Positions 23,901-34,767 of a stretch of 64,000 nucleotides of DNA are shown piece after piece. The position numbers and the translations under genes were made by a program. Location: the NCBI RefSeq assembly GCF_050947875.1, contig NC_134569.1, positions 187,356,067-187,420,066 of the forward strand, written 5' to 3'. The notes beneath the pieces were generated by a model, which was given only the letters and a program-made list of their open reading frames with translations, had not been told where the DNA came from and did no database searches. The stretch comes from Dermacentor variabilis (taxonomy: Eukaryota > Arthropoda > Arachnida > Ixodida > Ixodidae). Within the stretch, counting starts at the first letter, position 1. Each line of letters begins with the position of its first letter.

Positions 23901-24560
23901 GAGATAGCCATCGCCTTAGCTATAAGAGAAGGCATAGAGCGCAATGCTCCACTAACAATAGTCACGGATTCTCAGGCCGCATGTAGGAACTATCAGAGGG
24001 GACAAATCGGCGCGAAGGCACGCCGGATACTTACCGAAATCAACAGAGACCTTGACATCAGGTATGCCCAAACGATAACATGGGCCCCGGGACACGAGGG
24101 TGTTACTGGGAACCTCCATGCAGATGAGGCGGCTCGAGGTTTCACTAATTGCCGAGCTGCCCATGGCAACATCGTAGAGGACCCGACACCCATCGATCCA
24201 AATTATAAAACGATCTTGCAACACTACAGGGAATTCAGAAGGCTCTACCCAGCCCCGCATAGGAACCTTTCAGCCGTGGACTCAGCGACGTTACGCAGGC
24301 TCCAAACGGACACATACATAAGCCTACATAAATTGCACATATACTACCTAACAGCATACAAGGACATATGCCCGTGGTGTGGGAGCACACCAACGCTCTA
24401 CCACATCACATGGGAGTGCACAGCTCACACAGAAGAACAAGAAGATAATAACACGAGAGCAAGGTGGGAGGCATTGCTATCCAGCTCCGCCCTCGGGGAT
24501 CAGCTCAGGCTCGTCCGGAGGGCAGAAAGGATGGCGAGGGCCAGCGGTGCCTTGGAATAG
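20988..24560 (+). pseudogene. LINE ORF2: endonuclease, reverse transcriptase, RNase H (two stops)
   Basis: The start ATG at 20988 gives MPKHQKHASEECEIWQWNCR, a typical LINE endonuclease N-terminus. One frame runs to 24560 with stops only at 21132 (TGA, after ALQEA) and 21441 (TAG, after GDFNARHSS). RT motifs include FGFRPHLSTQD, AVDIKGAFDNV, GTPQGAVISP and YADDITIW. RNase H follows with FTDASP, VTDSQAA and WAPGHEGVTGN, then a C-terminal CPWCGSTPTLYHITWEC zinc motif. Endonuclease, RT and a C-terminal RNase H together place it in the I superfamily. About 1190 codons. Confidence 0.9.
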
Positions 24561-25290
24561 GGGCCCGACCACACGGCGTTACCCCGTTTTAGGGACAACG
24601 AAGTTCTTTCTTTCTACCTGCCATTTCGCCTGTAATAATTGGTATCAGGTCCACTTGCGCATTTCATATTTATCTTTTTTCTCTTTTTTTCCCAGTCTCC
24701 TCTGGAATATTTTAATCCCATTCCCCTTCCCTACACAGAGTAGCATGCCAGCGGTTGTATACGCACCGGCAAAAATCTGTTTTTCTAATAGTCTCTCTCT
24801 CACTTTTATTTCACTTTGCATTTAGGCAAATAGTAGATGGTCACATTTAAGTGCATAATTCACGTAGCAAAACTGCATGGCTTTGTAATGCATAGGTTGG
24901 TAGCATGTAAAATAATTAGTTTACCAATGTGGCTGCAAGCATGTGCTGCACCTGCCATGTAAGAGCAGTCCGCTGTGATGACACTTCCACTGGGCTGAAG
25001 GCAGACCCAAGCTTTATGCGGGGGCGCACTTAACGCCCGAGACCTTTCGACGTCCCCTTTGACAAAAATGGAGTTCGTGGCCATATCCTTGTGCACAAGC
25101 AAGCAGCCTACCTTGCCACCTTCAACATAGTTGTAGGCTTCAGTGCTTTTGATGGCATTCACTTTTTTAAGGTCACAAGCTTTTGTCTTCAAAGTGTTGT
25201 AAATAATATTGTGTTCCTACATAGGAGGCCAGAGCTTCATGTCTTCGATCCAGTCTTTGATTTCAGGAAATTGAGGCGGATACAAGGCCC

Positions 25291-26186
25291 CTGCACAGAA
25301 TACATAGCATTGACACATAAATAAACAGTACTCAAGCCAATGTCCTTTAGGTCGCAGACGCAGTTATAAAATTTTAAAGCACTAGTTCTAACAATGGCTA
25401 AATTATTAGTCGGTGCTCACATAGCACACCTGCAATCATGAGGAATTGTGGTATTCTGCCCATTAACAGCACCAGATTGGCGAACAGTAGCGCAATTTAG
25501 AATTTAAGGCATTGCTGTCACAGGATTAGGATGGCACAGATAGCTTCTGAAAAGGATTGATGAACGCTACACTTTTATTGGAACTCTAAATCGCAGGTGA
25601 TGATCGGCAACTGCATGCTTTCAAAGCATTTTCCTTCAATATGGACCACTAAAAAAGGCTTTTGAAAAGTCACGGACTGCACAAAACGAGAAGACCGGCA
25701 CGAGCGAAGATACTGTTCCAGGGGAGCAGGCCGTCTCTACAACGGCCCCTACGGCTCCCTCGGGAAAATCAGTGATGCTCTTTTGGAGGTAGAGCACTGG
25801 AAAGCGCGAGAATGGTATAATCCGGCATGAGTGATACAGCACGAGCGCCGCAGGCGCGAGAAACTGTCCGATGTACCGCGCCCATGAGAGGAGAATAGGT
25901 GACGCCAAAGAGGAATTTACTGCATGCTTCAGAGCATTTATGGGAGAAACACCGCTTTCCGTGAAACTCGTCGGAAAGCGTACGCACAGGCAAAATTTTT
26001 CCGCGGGAAGCATGTTGAAAACTAGACTTTTCATAAAGCCTTATCGTGCAACCTTTAATAATATATGGCACCAACACAGTGTTGTATATTCCTTGACAGG
26101 TTACGTGCCAAAAATGCGGAGATGTTACAGCTCACGCGTCTTCTAGCATATAGCTCGCGGTTTGCACAAACGTAATAGCGTACTTA
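25291..26186 (-). other. Putative intron of the SWIM/YqaJ gene
   Basis: On the minus strand GGTAAGTA at about 26187 and TTCTGTGCAG at 25300-25291 form a donor and acceptor around 896 bases with no recognisable coding content. The first exon is not confirmed by homology, so the intron is tentative. Confidence 0.45.
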
Positions 26187-26458
26187 CCCGATGTATTCGC
26201 TTCTGCAGTCTGCACAGCACTCAGTGTGGCCATTGAGGACTTGCATGAGGTCTTGAAGTTTGATTGAATCGAGGTAGCGAAAATGACAGGTTGGAAAAAA
26301 CGCGAAATACGCCTTCCGCGCAGCTAAAAAGCGCAAGTTTCGCATTTGCGCCGGGTCACGTCTCCCGGCGTGGCAGCCCAGACCCACTACTTCGCGGCGC
26401 TTGGGATAGATGGCGCGACCGGCGCTCATCAATATGGCAGCCCGCTTTGAATTCACGG

Positions 26459-27083
26459 CACGGAGGAAGGAAACTCAGGAGAGGCCCTGACGTCACTCTT
26501 TGTGAAGCGAAAGTGAAGCCGGAAGTTGGCGTTGCTCATGGCGTTGCTCCGCCTATCGGGCCAGCTCTCTTCTCTTGTTTACATTTCTCGCTAAATTACG
26601 CCGCGCGAAGCGCAACCGTGCTACTCGGACATGCTAAACAATCGTTAGCACGTTAGCATGATTCCGCCAAAGAGGGCAATACTTCCCGCGGATATTCCTT
26701 CGTCCGTTGCCGTTGCCGTGGCGCGGTACATTGCGTACAGCGTTGCATGCGCGTTCATTTCACGAACTTTAGTTCCTCCTGTCCTACCTGGCCACAGCAA
26801 CATCGGGTAGAGCACGGTCCAGATAACGCAGCGCAACAGAACACGGACACCAACGCAAACCTGCCCGCACGGCGCATTTGCCACGGTACGAAACCTACGG
26901 AGCAACACGTGTGAGCGCACAGAACAATAACAAAGCCGCCATTGTGGCCCGAAAGGCGGGGCCGCTACAGCAAGGAAATAAAAAAACAGCGAAACAAAGG
27001 AGAACCTATTACGTCATTTCTTCCCCGCTTTTCCCCTAGCGCGCGGAGGGTGTAGGGCATCTCCTCAGTTTCCTTCCTCCATG
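26459..27083. mobile_element. hAT-like MITE, copy 2 (625 bp)
   Basis: Starts CACGGAGGAAGGAAACT and ends AGTTTCCTTCCTCCATG, an inverted repeat with one mismatch at the outer end. It is flanked by a perfect 8-bp duplication ATTCACGG (26451-26458 and 27084-27091). Its interior matches copy 1 at 7921-8550 throughout, including GACGTCACTCTTTGTGAAGC and ACCTGGCCACAGCAACATC. Confidence 0.88.
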
Positions 27084-27149
27084 ATTCACGGTGTTCTGGT
27101 GAGCGAGGTTGAGCCGCGATCGTCAGCACCCCTTGCGCCCTGTCGCGAA

Positions 27150-27760
27150 GTGTGCAGTTGCTGGCGAAAGCGTGCGTCTATTTGTCGTACAAAAATCCCT
27201 CACGTGACCTGATCCTAGCTGCCTAGGGACAGCGTCGTTTAGGGATTTGTGAGAAGACGCGATGCTGGCGCCGAGCGACGCCGTGGCGTGTTCGTCCTCG
27301 GCGTGATCGTTCTCTGGACCGCGCGTTGTTCAGCATTGCTCATGTGATTGTATATGTGCGTTGCTTGTGTGTTGGTTGTAGGTTCTGTGTTACTTGGCGG
27401 AAAGCCGTGAGTAGTAGCGGTAAGGCATTGCGGCTTTGGCCTCGGTGAGCTCTGGCAGCACAGAATCTGCGTTGTGTGACCCCGGCTTTCTTGAGAACCC
27501 GGCGGTGGTGACAATTGAAATATCGATGTGGCCTAGCGCCTCGGCAGCGAAGTTCTGCGAACCGTAATGTGGCGTCGCCGTGTCCGATTATGCTTCACGG
27601 ACATCGAGGGATGTGCTGCTCGCTGCAAGTCATGTAAATGCAACTGCGTCGACCGCCCAATCTTCAGCGCTGAATGTGTGTTTGGTGTGCTCTGCTTGAA
27701 ACGAGTGGTGCAGCCGTGCAGCGGGGGTGCCGGAGGAACAGAGTGGCTTAGGGGCTTAGG
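27150..27760 (+). repeat. Left arm of a large inverted repeat
   Basis: From about GTGCGTCTATTTGTCGTAC to GAGTGGCTTAGGGGCT, this arm matches the complement of 36612-37205 at roughly 90% or better by eye. The sequence outside and inside the arms differs. Confidence 0.85.
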
Positions 27761-27782
27761 TGCACAGAAACTGGAGCTATAG
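27567..27782 (+). CDS. Small cysteine-rich ORF in the left inverted arm (unassigned)
   Basis: A 71-codon ORF beginning MWRRRVRL and containing a cysteine cluster CAARCKSCKCNC. The right arm carries the same ORF (36807-36544, minus) with the cysteines kept and the C-terminus different past GGTEWLRG. An opposite-strand ORF of 91 codons is also kept in both arms, so conservation may reflect recent duplication, not selection. I do not recognise the protein. Confidence 0.25.
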   Translation: MWRRRVRLCFTDIEGCAARCKSCKCNCVDRPIFSAECVFGVLCLKRVVQPCSGGAGGTEWLRGLGAQKLEL

Positions 27783-29708
27783 AAATGTAGATAAAAACAA
27801 TGATGCTTGAAAGTAGTAGAGTTGAACTATATTCTGCACAGGCAGTGCTACCTGCAGCACTGGTACCTTATAGCCACAATTCAGGGCTGCACCCCCATGC
27901 AAAGGCACTATTCTTGAATTATTAACATCTATTATATTTATGGTGGCCATACATTGCAATTACATATCATCCACATAGTGTGCAGTATGGTTAAATGTCA
28001 ATTATGATAGCCATTCCTAATTTGAAATGCAACACAAGAGCAAATATAGGCAACAAATTGCAATTCAAAGAGACAAAAGACAACCAGTGCACAGGATAAG
28101 TGACAGACTTCCTTTTATTGAAAAAGAAATGTCACGTGTCATGCCACCAGCATTGGGCAGCAATCTTTCAAGCTTGGGTGACAGAGGCAAAACATGGGAA
28201 AATACTACAATCACGCTGTAAAACGGCCTTGGACACAAAAAACCGGCATCATATTGTACAGAATGAAAGGGCAAGACTCCATATAAGAACAGTCTATGGC
28301 ACCACGTACTTGACATGGTCTAAGAAATATTGACATGCCCTAGCCATAAAGAAAATGCAACAAACACAGAAAACACGCCTTAAAATGCAATGAGCAGAGT
28401 CTGAAGCCAAGAAAAAACCCGAAAAAGGTTTCGCTAAGTCTTTCAACGATTAAAATTGTCAAACTGTCTGATCACCTCTTAATGAACCTGCACAGCTGAA
28501 AAGGATGGAAGGAAAGCCCAAGAGCAGGGCTGCAGGAAATGTCACCGAATAAATATACTTTACTTACCAATGATACCTGTGGTTTAGTTGTGGTCTGTGT
28601 ATAATACCAACGATACCTGTGGTTTAGTTGTGGTCTGTGTATAAACTAAGTGTGTATAAACTTTTCTTGTTTAGAATAGCTTAGCGGATGGGGAAAAATG
28701 ACCCTAAAAGCACCAGGTGTATTCATGGTCTACGCACGAAAAGCCACTGCTTTCTTAGTTTTATTTTTTTTCTCTACTACTATTCATAAGTATTTAAGTG
28801 CCTTAATAGCACTGCTAACATCCTACTGCAAACCACAAAATTGGGCAAGTTGTGGCATAAAGAAAATTGCAGTTTTAGTCATGTAGTGAAAGAATGATGC
28901 AGTAGCTGGTGTAATATGCACAGGAAGCTTGCTTCATGCAGTGTTTGCTGAAGTGAACCCTTGCCAATGCAAGTCGGTAATCTCCTTAAAAAAGTAAAGT
29001 AAGAGTCGTATTTATTTGTGGGAGTTGTGCCTCCCAGTGTTGATGATGACGATGATGTCCTTGATGAGTTAGGCGCTTGCCCACTCACGGGGATTGGCCA
29101 AGAGTCGGGCAGACTTTGCACGACTCTTGTGTTGAAGTGGAAAGACTCGGCTTTTCTTCCTCCTCTTTCATATCCGGACTTGGCCACTGGTCTACACCGA
29201 AATAACCCTTTAGCTTCTTACTGCTGAATTCGTTTTGGTTTTCTCAAATCCATATTTGGGCTACCCATTGCTAGGTCTCGCGCTTAATCAAAGAACGAAT
29301 CAATGAAATGAATCAATTCTCAAAGAGCCTGTACAGTCCAGCCATAAGCAGGGGCAAGTATCCGCATTGTGCTCCTGCATTGAAGGTGAATAACACGTAC
29401 CATAATGGCGAATGTGCTTTAGTAAGCTTCCCTGCAATATGAATTTGTAATGTACGAAGAATTGTCAATGAAGCTTACCATGAGCACAGATGCACTTGCA
29501 AATTATGTCACAATTGAAAATAATGAGCATAGTGTAAACCTATGTGCCCTTTCCACTCTTAGTATGCTTTACTGCAGGATGCTTATTTACACCCCTGTAT
29601 TGCGGTGTAGCAAGCTACAAAAGAAACGTTGCATAATTAGTCTTTTTACAATTATCTTTCTCGCAATACACTAATATATCGCGGTGAAGCCTAAGCAATA
29701 TACTGCGG
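27761..29708. other. Interior of the inverted-repeat unit, left part: no gene seen
   Basis: AT-rich, only short ORFs of doubtful meaning. A 40-bp unit containing GATACCTGTGGTTTAGTTGT is repeated twice in tandem at 28566-28645. A CAT/GAT-rich trinucleotide run lies near 29040-29065. Confidence 0.5.
28566..28645 (+). repeat. Two tandem copies of a 40-bp unit
   Basis: ACCAATGATACCTGTGG at 28566 and ACCAACGATACCTGTGG at 28606; the 40-bp copies differ at very few positions. Confidence 0.85.
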
Positions 29709-30828
29709 TGAAGCATACTAAAAGTGAAAAGGAGCCACTGTCACTGGACATAATAAGAGTACTTCAATTATACACTCGCGCACCCGCCGCCTCTCAGGTC
29801 ACCTAAGTGGACATACTATGCTGGGGCCCTATAACGTAAAACTATTCCAATATGTTTCTATTCCAATCTCCTGACGTCAAATTTGCGTAACCACCGACGC
29901 AAGCACCGGGCGGTCACCCGCAGGGTTGTCTGAACAGACCAATCAAACGCTCTCCTCGTTCATAGGAGGTCACTTTTGTTTGCTTGAAAAACGAATAGCG
30001 TTGCCTACACTGAGCGGCTTGTCGTATCTAATTGGCTGACATGAGGCGAGGAGAACGCTCAAGTGGAGAGAGATGCACTGGGGCAGAGCCAGTGCACTGA
30101 AAATCGATAACCGGATGAAGAGGGTGGTGCCGGCGTCTGCGATTGGTCGGCTTTCCCTCACTTAGCTTGTGGTGGCTGGTCGAAAATCATGGCGGCATGC
30201 AACGGAAGCTTAAGAATGACGCTAAAACTGACCCTCAGCAAGGAAGAGTTGGCAGAATTAGGTGGTAAACGTGCCGAAAGGGCTCGAAAACGTTACACGG
30301 CCACGCAAGAAGCTTTATTATACGCAAATACACGCATGCTCTCCGGCAGGTGCGAGTAGCCAGCGTCTCAGCGATCCGCGGCAGCCATCTTTTATTCCTT
30401 TCGGAACGGGGCAGCCTGCGGCTATTCCGAAGAAAATTCAGTTTTGTTCGGCATATTAATGCATCTTTATCGCCTACACGTCACTTTGACGCGGTGAGTT
30501 TGTGCGGTTTTGTTACGTCGCCTGACAGGCAGGTGAAGTGGGTGCAGCCCGAAAACTTTTTAACAATAGCCGAGGGCTAATGGCGAAAAGGGGTCGAATC
30601 AGAAATAACTGTTTTTCTTTTTTCTGTCAAACCATGCATAATCAGTGTGTACACATCATATCAGATGGGGCGGTATCGCGGTTTTCGTGACGTCGCGTTA
30701 CAGACAGGTGAAGTGGGCGTGGAAGGCTGATAGCAGAATTGGAATAGAAAAGTTTGGAATAGTTTTACGTTATAGCGCCCCTGGCCCATAGCGGCCCCCT
30801 CCCACTTTTAGTATGCTTCACCACGTAA
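29709..30828. mobile_element. Non-autonomous DNA element with nested terminal inverted repeats
   Basis: Inner repeats: GGGGCCCTATAACGTAAAAC from 29822 and the complement of the same phrase ending at about 30783, continuing through CTATTCCAA for about 45 bp with few mismatches. Outer repeats: GGTGAAGCATACTAAAAGTG at 29711 and its complement at 30806-30826. The interior has CCAAT boxes near 29938, 30031 and 30142, and a 58-codon ORF from 30189. I could not find a target duplication or name the superfamily. Confidence 0.65.
30189..30362 (+). CDS. Short ORF inside the TIR element (unassigned)
   Basis: An ATG in an ATCATGGCGGC context opens a frame of about 57 codons with a lysine/arginine/glutamate-rich middle (KEELAELGGKRAERARKR) that looks like a basic helix, ending in TAG. 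It follows a compact CCAAT-containing stretch, so it could be the first exon of a protein whose remainder is gone. No family is recognised. Confidence 0.25.
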
Positions 30829-31001
30829 ATATAATGTACTGCGGCGAAGAAGCTGTACATTTGTATTGAGTGAATTAACAAATGGTTTTTACAACTGTAC
30901 AGAAAAAAACGCGCATAATGCATCCGTCTACCACACGAAAGAACGTCGCAACATACGGCAGCTGATTCACACAGGCCGTGTAGCCAACTTATTAGTCGTA
31001 A
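30829..31001. other. Short spacer left of gypsy element C
   Basis: No gene. It ends in the target site AGGGT at 31002-31006. Confidence 0.6.
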
Positions 31002-31006
31002 AGGGT

Positions 31007-31175
31007 CTAAAGGTGTTTATTTGGCAGAGCTCGGGAGCAGCGCAACGTCGACGGGCAGGGCAGTCACAGCTTCCAAGCACGAGAGCCGTTGCTGAGCAGG
31101 AGCGCTCGACCCACTAGCGTTTAGAGCCAGTAGCGCTGAACCCACTAGCGTCTCTTCTACAATCTCTTCGCTACA
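31007..31175 (-). repeat. 3' LTR of gypsy element C (169 bp)
   Basis: In element orientation it begins TGTAGCGAAGAG and ends ACCTTTAG, so the end is AG, not the usual CA. It repeats at 36137-36305 with two substitutions. Confidence 0.95.
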
Positions 31176-31188
31176 ACCACCCCCCGGG
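31176..31188 (-). other. Polypurine tract of gypsy element C
   Basis: On the minus strand CCCGGGGGGTGGT lies directly before the 3' LTR. Confidence 0.7.
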
Positions 31189-31212
31189 ACGAGAAGGGAG
31201 CCGTCCGGCGAC

Positions 31213-34200
31213 CTAAGAGCTCGTCACTATGAGCGGGTCGTAGTAAGGCTTTAAACGGTCGACATGGACAATGTCTCGTCCACGGCGGCGCATGTCTTCA
31301 GATGGCTCAACTGGTTCGATGACATAGTTTACAGGAGATGCGCGTTCGAGAACACGATAAGGGCCTTCATACTTAGGGACCAGTTTTGATGAGAGGCCAG
31401 GGGCAGTTAAAGGGACTGAGAGCCACACGAGCGCTCCCGGATCGAAGGTGACCGTGGCAGTGGCGTCACCGCGAGTGCTCCTCCGGCGCTCTTGATCATC
31501 GGAAGTAAAGGCCCGTGCGAGGTCGCGGCACTCTTCTGCATGTCGGACCATGTCAGAAATAGGGACGTACTCGGATGCATCCGGCCGGTACGGAAGAATG
31601 GTGTCGATGGTGTGCGAAGGGTGGCGACCATACAGCAAGAAATAGGGGGGAAATCCAGTCGTGCTCTGCGTAGCGGTATTATACGCGTAGGTGACGAATG
31701 GCAGAATGGCGTCCCAGTTCGTGTGGTCGGAGGCAACGTGCATTGAAAGCATGTCGCCGAGCGTACGGGTGAAGCGTTCTGTGAGGCCATTCGTTTGAGG
31801 GTGGTACGCCGTAGTCGTACGATGAACAACGTGGCACTCTTTGAGAATCGCTTCAACTACCTCCGACAGGAAGACGCGTCCGCGATCGCTGAGCAATTCT
31901 TGGGGTGGACCATGCCGCAGGATGAATCGGCGAAGCACGAATGATGCAACATCGCGCGCTGTAGCTGCTGGGAGAGCGGCGGTTTCAGCGTATCGGGTAA
32001 GGTGATCTACTGCCACAATGGCCCAGCGGTTACCAGCCGACGTCAGGGGAAGTGGTCCATACAAATCGATGCCAACACGCCCGAACGGTTGGGTAGGGCA
32101 GGGTAGAGGCTGCAGGCCAGCTGGCGAGAGGTGGGGTGGAGATTTTCGGCGCTGGCAGTCGGGGCATGAACGAACAAACTTTTGAATGTAGTTGGACATT
32201 CCTCGCCAGTAGTAGCGTCGTCGGAGGCGCTGGTAGGTTTTGAAAAGTCCCGAATGCGCACACTGTGGATCAGAGTGGAACGATGCGCAGATTTCAGAAC
32301 GCAGGGTTCGAGGTACAACTAATAACCACTGGCGGCCGTCAGAGGTGTAATTGCGTCGATGAAGCAGGTCGTCGCGAATGGCGAAATGGCGAGCTTGACG
32401 GCGCAGTGCACGAGTGGTTGGCTGCGATGACGGATCAGCAAGGCAGTCTATGATGGAGGCAATCCAGGGGTCCTTGCGCTGCTCAGAAGCGATGGTCCCA
32501 ATGTCGACGGAAGAGACGTCAAGCTGGGATATTGCGCAGCAGGCATTGTCGTCTGGCAAGGGAGAACGTGAGAGGGCGTCAGCATCAGCATGCTGGCGTC
32601 CGTTGCGGTACAGTACGCGGATATCGTAATCCTGTAAGCGAAGCGCCCAGCGGGCGAGACGGCCTGAGGGATCCTTCAATGACGACAGCCAGCATAGTGC
32701 ATGGTGGTCCGTGACGACATCAAATTGGCGACCATACAAATAGGGCCGGAACTTGGTAAGCGCCCAGATGATCGCCAGACATTCTTTTTCCGTGACGGTG
32801 TAATTGGTCTCGGCTTTAGTAAGCATACGGCTGGCATATGCCACAACATATTCAGGAAACCCTTCTTTGCGCTGTGCTAAGACAGCGCCGAGGCCAACAC
32901 CGCTGGCATCTGTGTGTACCTCAATAGGTGCCGTTGGATCGTAGTGGCGCAAAATGGGAGGAGACGTCAGCAAACGACGGAGCTTAGTGAACGCCTCGTC
33001 GCACTCGGACGACCACGAATGGAGAGGTCCGTTGCTGCCAAGGAGCTTCGTCAGGGGTGATATGACGGCGGCGAAATTGCGAATGAAGCGTCTGAAGTAG
33101 GAACACAAACCTACAAAACTGCGCAGTTCTTTGACGGACGTCGGTTTAGGAAATTCAGCTACGGCACGAAGTTTGGCTGGATCGGGGAGGATTCCATCCT
33201 TCGAGACGACATAACCTAGTATCATGAGCTGCCGCGCTGCAAATCGGCACTTATTTAGGTTCAGTTGAAGGCCAGCGTTCGCTAAGCAAGTCAAAACATG
33301 CCGTAGGCGTTGAAGGTGAGTGGTGAAGTCAGAGGCAAAAACAACAAAGTCGTCGAGATAACATAAGCACGTGTGCCACTTCAAACCGCGGAGGACTGTG
33401 TCCATCATGCGTTCAAATGTTGCTGGCGCATTACAAAGTCCAAACGGCATGACGTTAAATTCGTATAAGCCGTCGGGTGTGACAAAGGCTGTCTTCGGCC
33501 TATCGACGTCAGCCATGGGTACTTGCCAATAGCCGGAGCGTAAATCTAGAGATGAAAAGAATTCTGCTCCTTGTAGGCTATCGATGGCGTCATCAATTCG
33601 CGGCAGCGGGTATACATCTTTGCGAGTGATCTTGTTCAGGCGGCGATAGTCTACACAGAACCGTACCGAGCCGTCTTTTTTCGTAACAAGGACGACAGGG
33701 GATGCCCATGGACTGTTCGAGGGTCGGATCACTTCGCGGCGAAGCATACCGTCCACTTGCTCATTAATCACACGACGTTCCGTGGCCGAGACGCGATATG
33801 GTCGTTGCCGCAATGGCGGTTGGGAGCCAGTGTCAATATGGTGCGTGACAGCAGACGCCCGGCCCAAGGAAGGTTGCTCGACATCAAAAGAAGAACGAAA
33901 TTCTTCTAAGATGCGCAGAAGCTGCGAACGCTGAGGTGGGGTGAGGCCATCGGCAATAGATGAATCGAACACACCTGTGGGCAAAGGGTCGGACGTCGCG
34001 AGAGAACCGAGCGTGTTGTAACAGGCGCAGGACGTGTCTTCGGGAACATCCGTAATTTGTACGGCGTCGATCACTTCCACGTGGCCAAGACATTCGCCTT
34101 GAAGCAGCATCACAGGGTATGAGAAGGGGTTATAGACAAAAATAGCTGTGGAGCCCTGTTTGACGTGCACAGTCGCAAAAGGCAGCAGCAGACGTTTTCG

Positions 34201-34767
34201 AGTGTAAAGGCGGCCTGATGGAGAAAGTAGTGCGATGGCGTCAGAGAGGCTGCTGCAATGCATTGATACAATCACTGACGAGTTGGGAGGAACGTTGGTG
34301 TCGTGTCTGACGAGTAGTTTGTTTGCAAAAGAAGCATTATCGGCAAGCGTCATATCTGAGATCGGCGACAGTTCTAGTTCGGCCCGTGCGCAATGAATGA
34401 CGGCATCGTGGCGGGCGAGAAAGTCCCACCCCAGGATAACTTCGTGGGAGCACGAGGAAATCACAATAAATTCGACGGCGTATACAACGTCCTCGATGAG
34501 AACACGAGCGGTGCACGCCGCAATCGGGTGAATACGCTGTGCGCCTGCTGTGCGGAGGGCGAATCCAGCAATGGGCGTCGTAACCTTTCGAAGGAAGCGA
34601 CAAAGCTTTGCGTCCATAACTGATACAGCGGCTCCGGTATCCACGAGGGCATATGTGCGCACACCGTCAACTAACACGTCTATCACATTGGTCGGGCTAC
34701 GTTGAGGACTTCCGCGTTTCGACGGCGTCGCAGCCCTTGCCTCATGGACTGCGACAATTAGTTTTCC
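31213..34767 (-). CDS. pol of gypsy element C: protease, RT, RNase H, integrase
   Basis: The pol frame opens at 34767, straight after a TGA at 34770-34768, overlaps the last ten bases of gag, and runs without a stop to 31213; no ATG is needed if it is made by -1 frameshifting. Counting residues from the GTG at 34686: protease DTGA at 17-20, RT core with a CYLDDFVVF box near 440, RNase H HTDASG near 588, an integrase zinc site (H, H, CPDC) about 800-842, catalytic GIDLYG near 875 and LSDRGR near 932, and a C-terminal DRLKPYYDP close to the end. Enzymes mature the particle, copy RNA to DNA and insert it. Domain order RT-RNase H-integrase is that of Ty3/gypsy. Confidence 0.93.
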   Translation of the reverse strand, partial: GKLIVAVHEARAATPSKRGSPQRSPTNVIDVLVDGVRTYALVDTGAAVSVMDAKLCRFLRKVTTPIAGFALRTAGAQRIHPIAACTARVLIEDVVYAVEFIVISSCSHEVILGWDFLARHDAVIHCARAELELSPISDMTLADNASFANKLLVRHDTNVPPNSSVIVSMHCSSLSDAIALLSPSGRLYTRKRLLLPFATVHVKQGSTAIFVYNPFSYPVMLLQGECLGHVEVIDAVQITDVPEDTSCACYNTLGSLATSDPLPTGVFDSSIADGLTPPQRSQLLRILEEFRSSFDVEQPSLGRASAVTHHIDTGSQPPLRQRPYRVSATERRVINEQVDGMLRREVIRPSNSPWASPVVLVTKKDGSVRFCVDYRRLNKITRKDVYPLPRIDDAIDSLQGAEFFSSLDLRSGYWQVPMADVDRPKTAFVTPDGLYEFNVMPFGLCNAPATFERMMDTVLRGLKWHTCLCYLDDFVVFASDFTTHLQRLRHVLTCLANAGLQLNLNKCRFAARQLMILGYVVSKDGILPDPAKLRAVAEFPKPTSVKELRSFVGLCSYFRRFIRNFAAVISPLTKLLGSNGPLHSWSSECDEAFTKLRRLLTSPPILRHYDPTAPIEVHTDASGVGLGAVLAQRKEGFPEYVVAYASRMLTKAETNYTVTEKECLAIIWALTKFRPYLYGRQFDVVTDHHALCWLSSLKDPSGRLARWALRLQDYDIRVLYRNGRQHADADALSRSPLPDDNACCAISQLDVSSVDIGTIASEQRKDPWIASIIDCLADPSSQPTTRALRRQARHFAIRDDLLHRRNYTSDGRQWLLVVPRTLRSEICASFHSDPQCAHSGLFKTYQRLRRRYYWRGMSNYIQKFVRSCPDCQRRKSPPHLSPAGLQPLPCPTQPFGRVGIDLYGPLPLTSAGNRWAIVAVDHLTRYAETAALPAATARDVASFVLRRFILRHGPPQELLSDRGRVFLSEVVEAILKECHVVHRTTTAYHPQTNGLTERFTRTLGDMLSMHVASDHTNWDAILPFVTYAYNTATQSTTGFPPYFLLYGRHPSHTIDTILPYRPDASEYVPISDMVRHAEECRDLARAFTSDDQERRRSTRGDATATVTFDPGALVWLSVPLTAPGLSSKLVPKYEGPYRVLERASPVNYVIEPVEPSEDMRRRGRDIVHVDRLKPYYDPLIVTSS

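Larger units (their letters stand above)
18914..24840 (+). mobile_element. I/R1-group LINE, near full length
   Basis: Contains a short 5' leader, ORF1 (from 19113), ORF2 (20988-24560) and a 3' untranslated region with the CCCTTCCCTACACAGAGTAG stretch before the transition back to the SWIM/YqaJ gene at about 24850. It sits in the YqaJ-type gene of the DNA transposon. Borders are estimated from the loss and return of the interrupted gene; no target duplication was resolved. Confidence 0.8.
9901..26456. mobile_element. Two-gene DNA transposon (ISL2EU-like): THAP/DDE transposase plus SWIM/YqaJ nuclease
   Basis: The left gene (plus) has THAP, HTH and DDE blocks; the right gene (minus) has SWIM and YqaJ blocks; they converge near 16-17 kb. 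From memory, the Repbase superfamily ISL2EU is described as encoding a THAP-type transposase and a YqaJ nuclease, which fits. The unit is broken by a CR1-like LINE at 12467-15575 and by LINE sequences at about 18546-24850. Removing these leaves roughly 7 kb. Outer ends are approximate because no terminal repeats or target duplication were found; coordinates given are the coding limits. Confidence 0.6.
17330..26456 (-). pseudogene. SWIM/YqaJ-type nuclease gene, split by LINEs
   Basis: Read on the minus strand. A possible first exon, 26456-26187, ends with a GGTAAGTA donor. The next exon starts at 25290 after TTCTGTGCAG and carries PPQFPEIKDW, a stop near 25222, and a SWIM-like zinc motif (ADCSYMAGAAHACSHIG, 25000-24920). 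LINE DNA then interrupts. The gene resumes from about 18540 with SAEWNRGTKKNV, a frameshift near 18190, RKVRITAS, a TAA at 17882, then the YqaJ block with LSASPDGLV and ILEIKCPY (17760-17660), ending about 17330. YqaJ proteins are phage-lambda-exonuclease-like nucleases; the acidic and lysine residues of the EIK motif are present. The role in transposition is not known to me. Confidence 0.72.

Noticed and set aside
25636..26034. 132-codon minus-strand ORF
   Set aside because: It lies within the putative intron of the SWIM/YqaJ gene and shows no recognisable domain.
27239..27514. 91-codon proline/threonine-rich ORF conserved in both inverted arms
   Set aside because: Conservation is explained by the near-identity of the arms; its composition is low-complexity and it opposes another conserved ORF. 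It cannot be called a gene from this evidence.
28566..28645. Possible CRISPR-like repeat-spacer pattern
   Set aside because: Only two directly adjacent copies with no spacers, in eukaryotic-type DNA.
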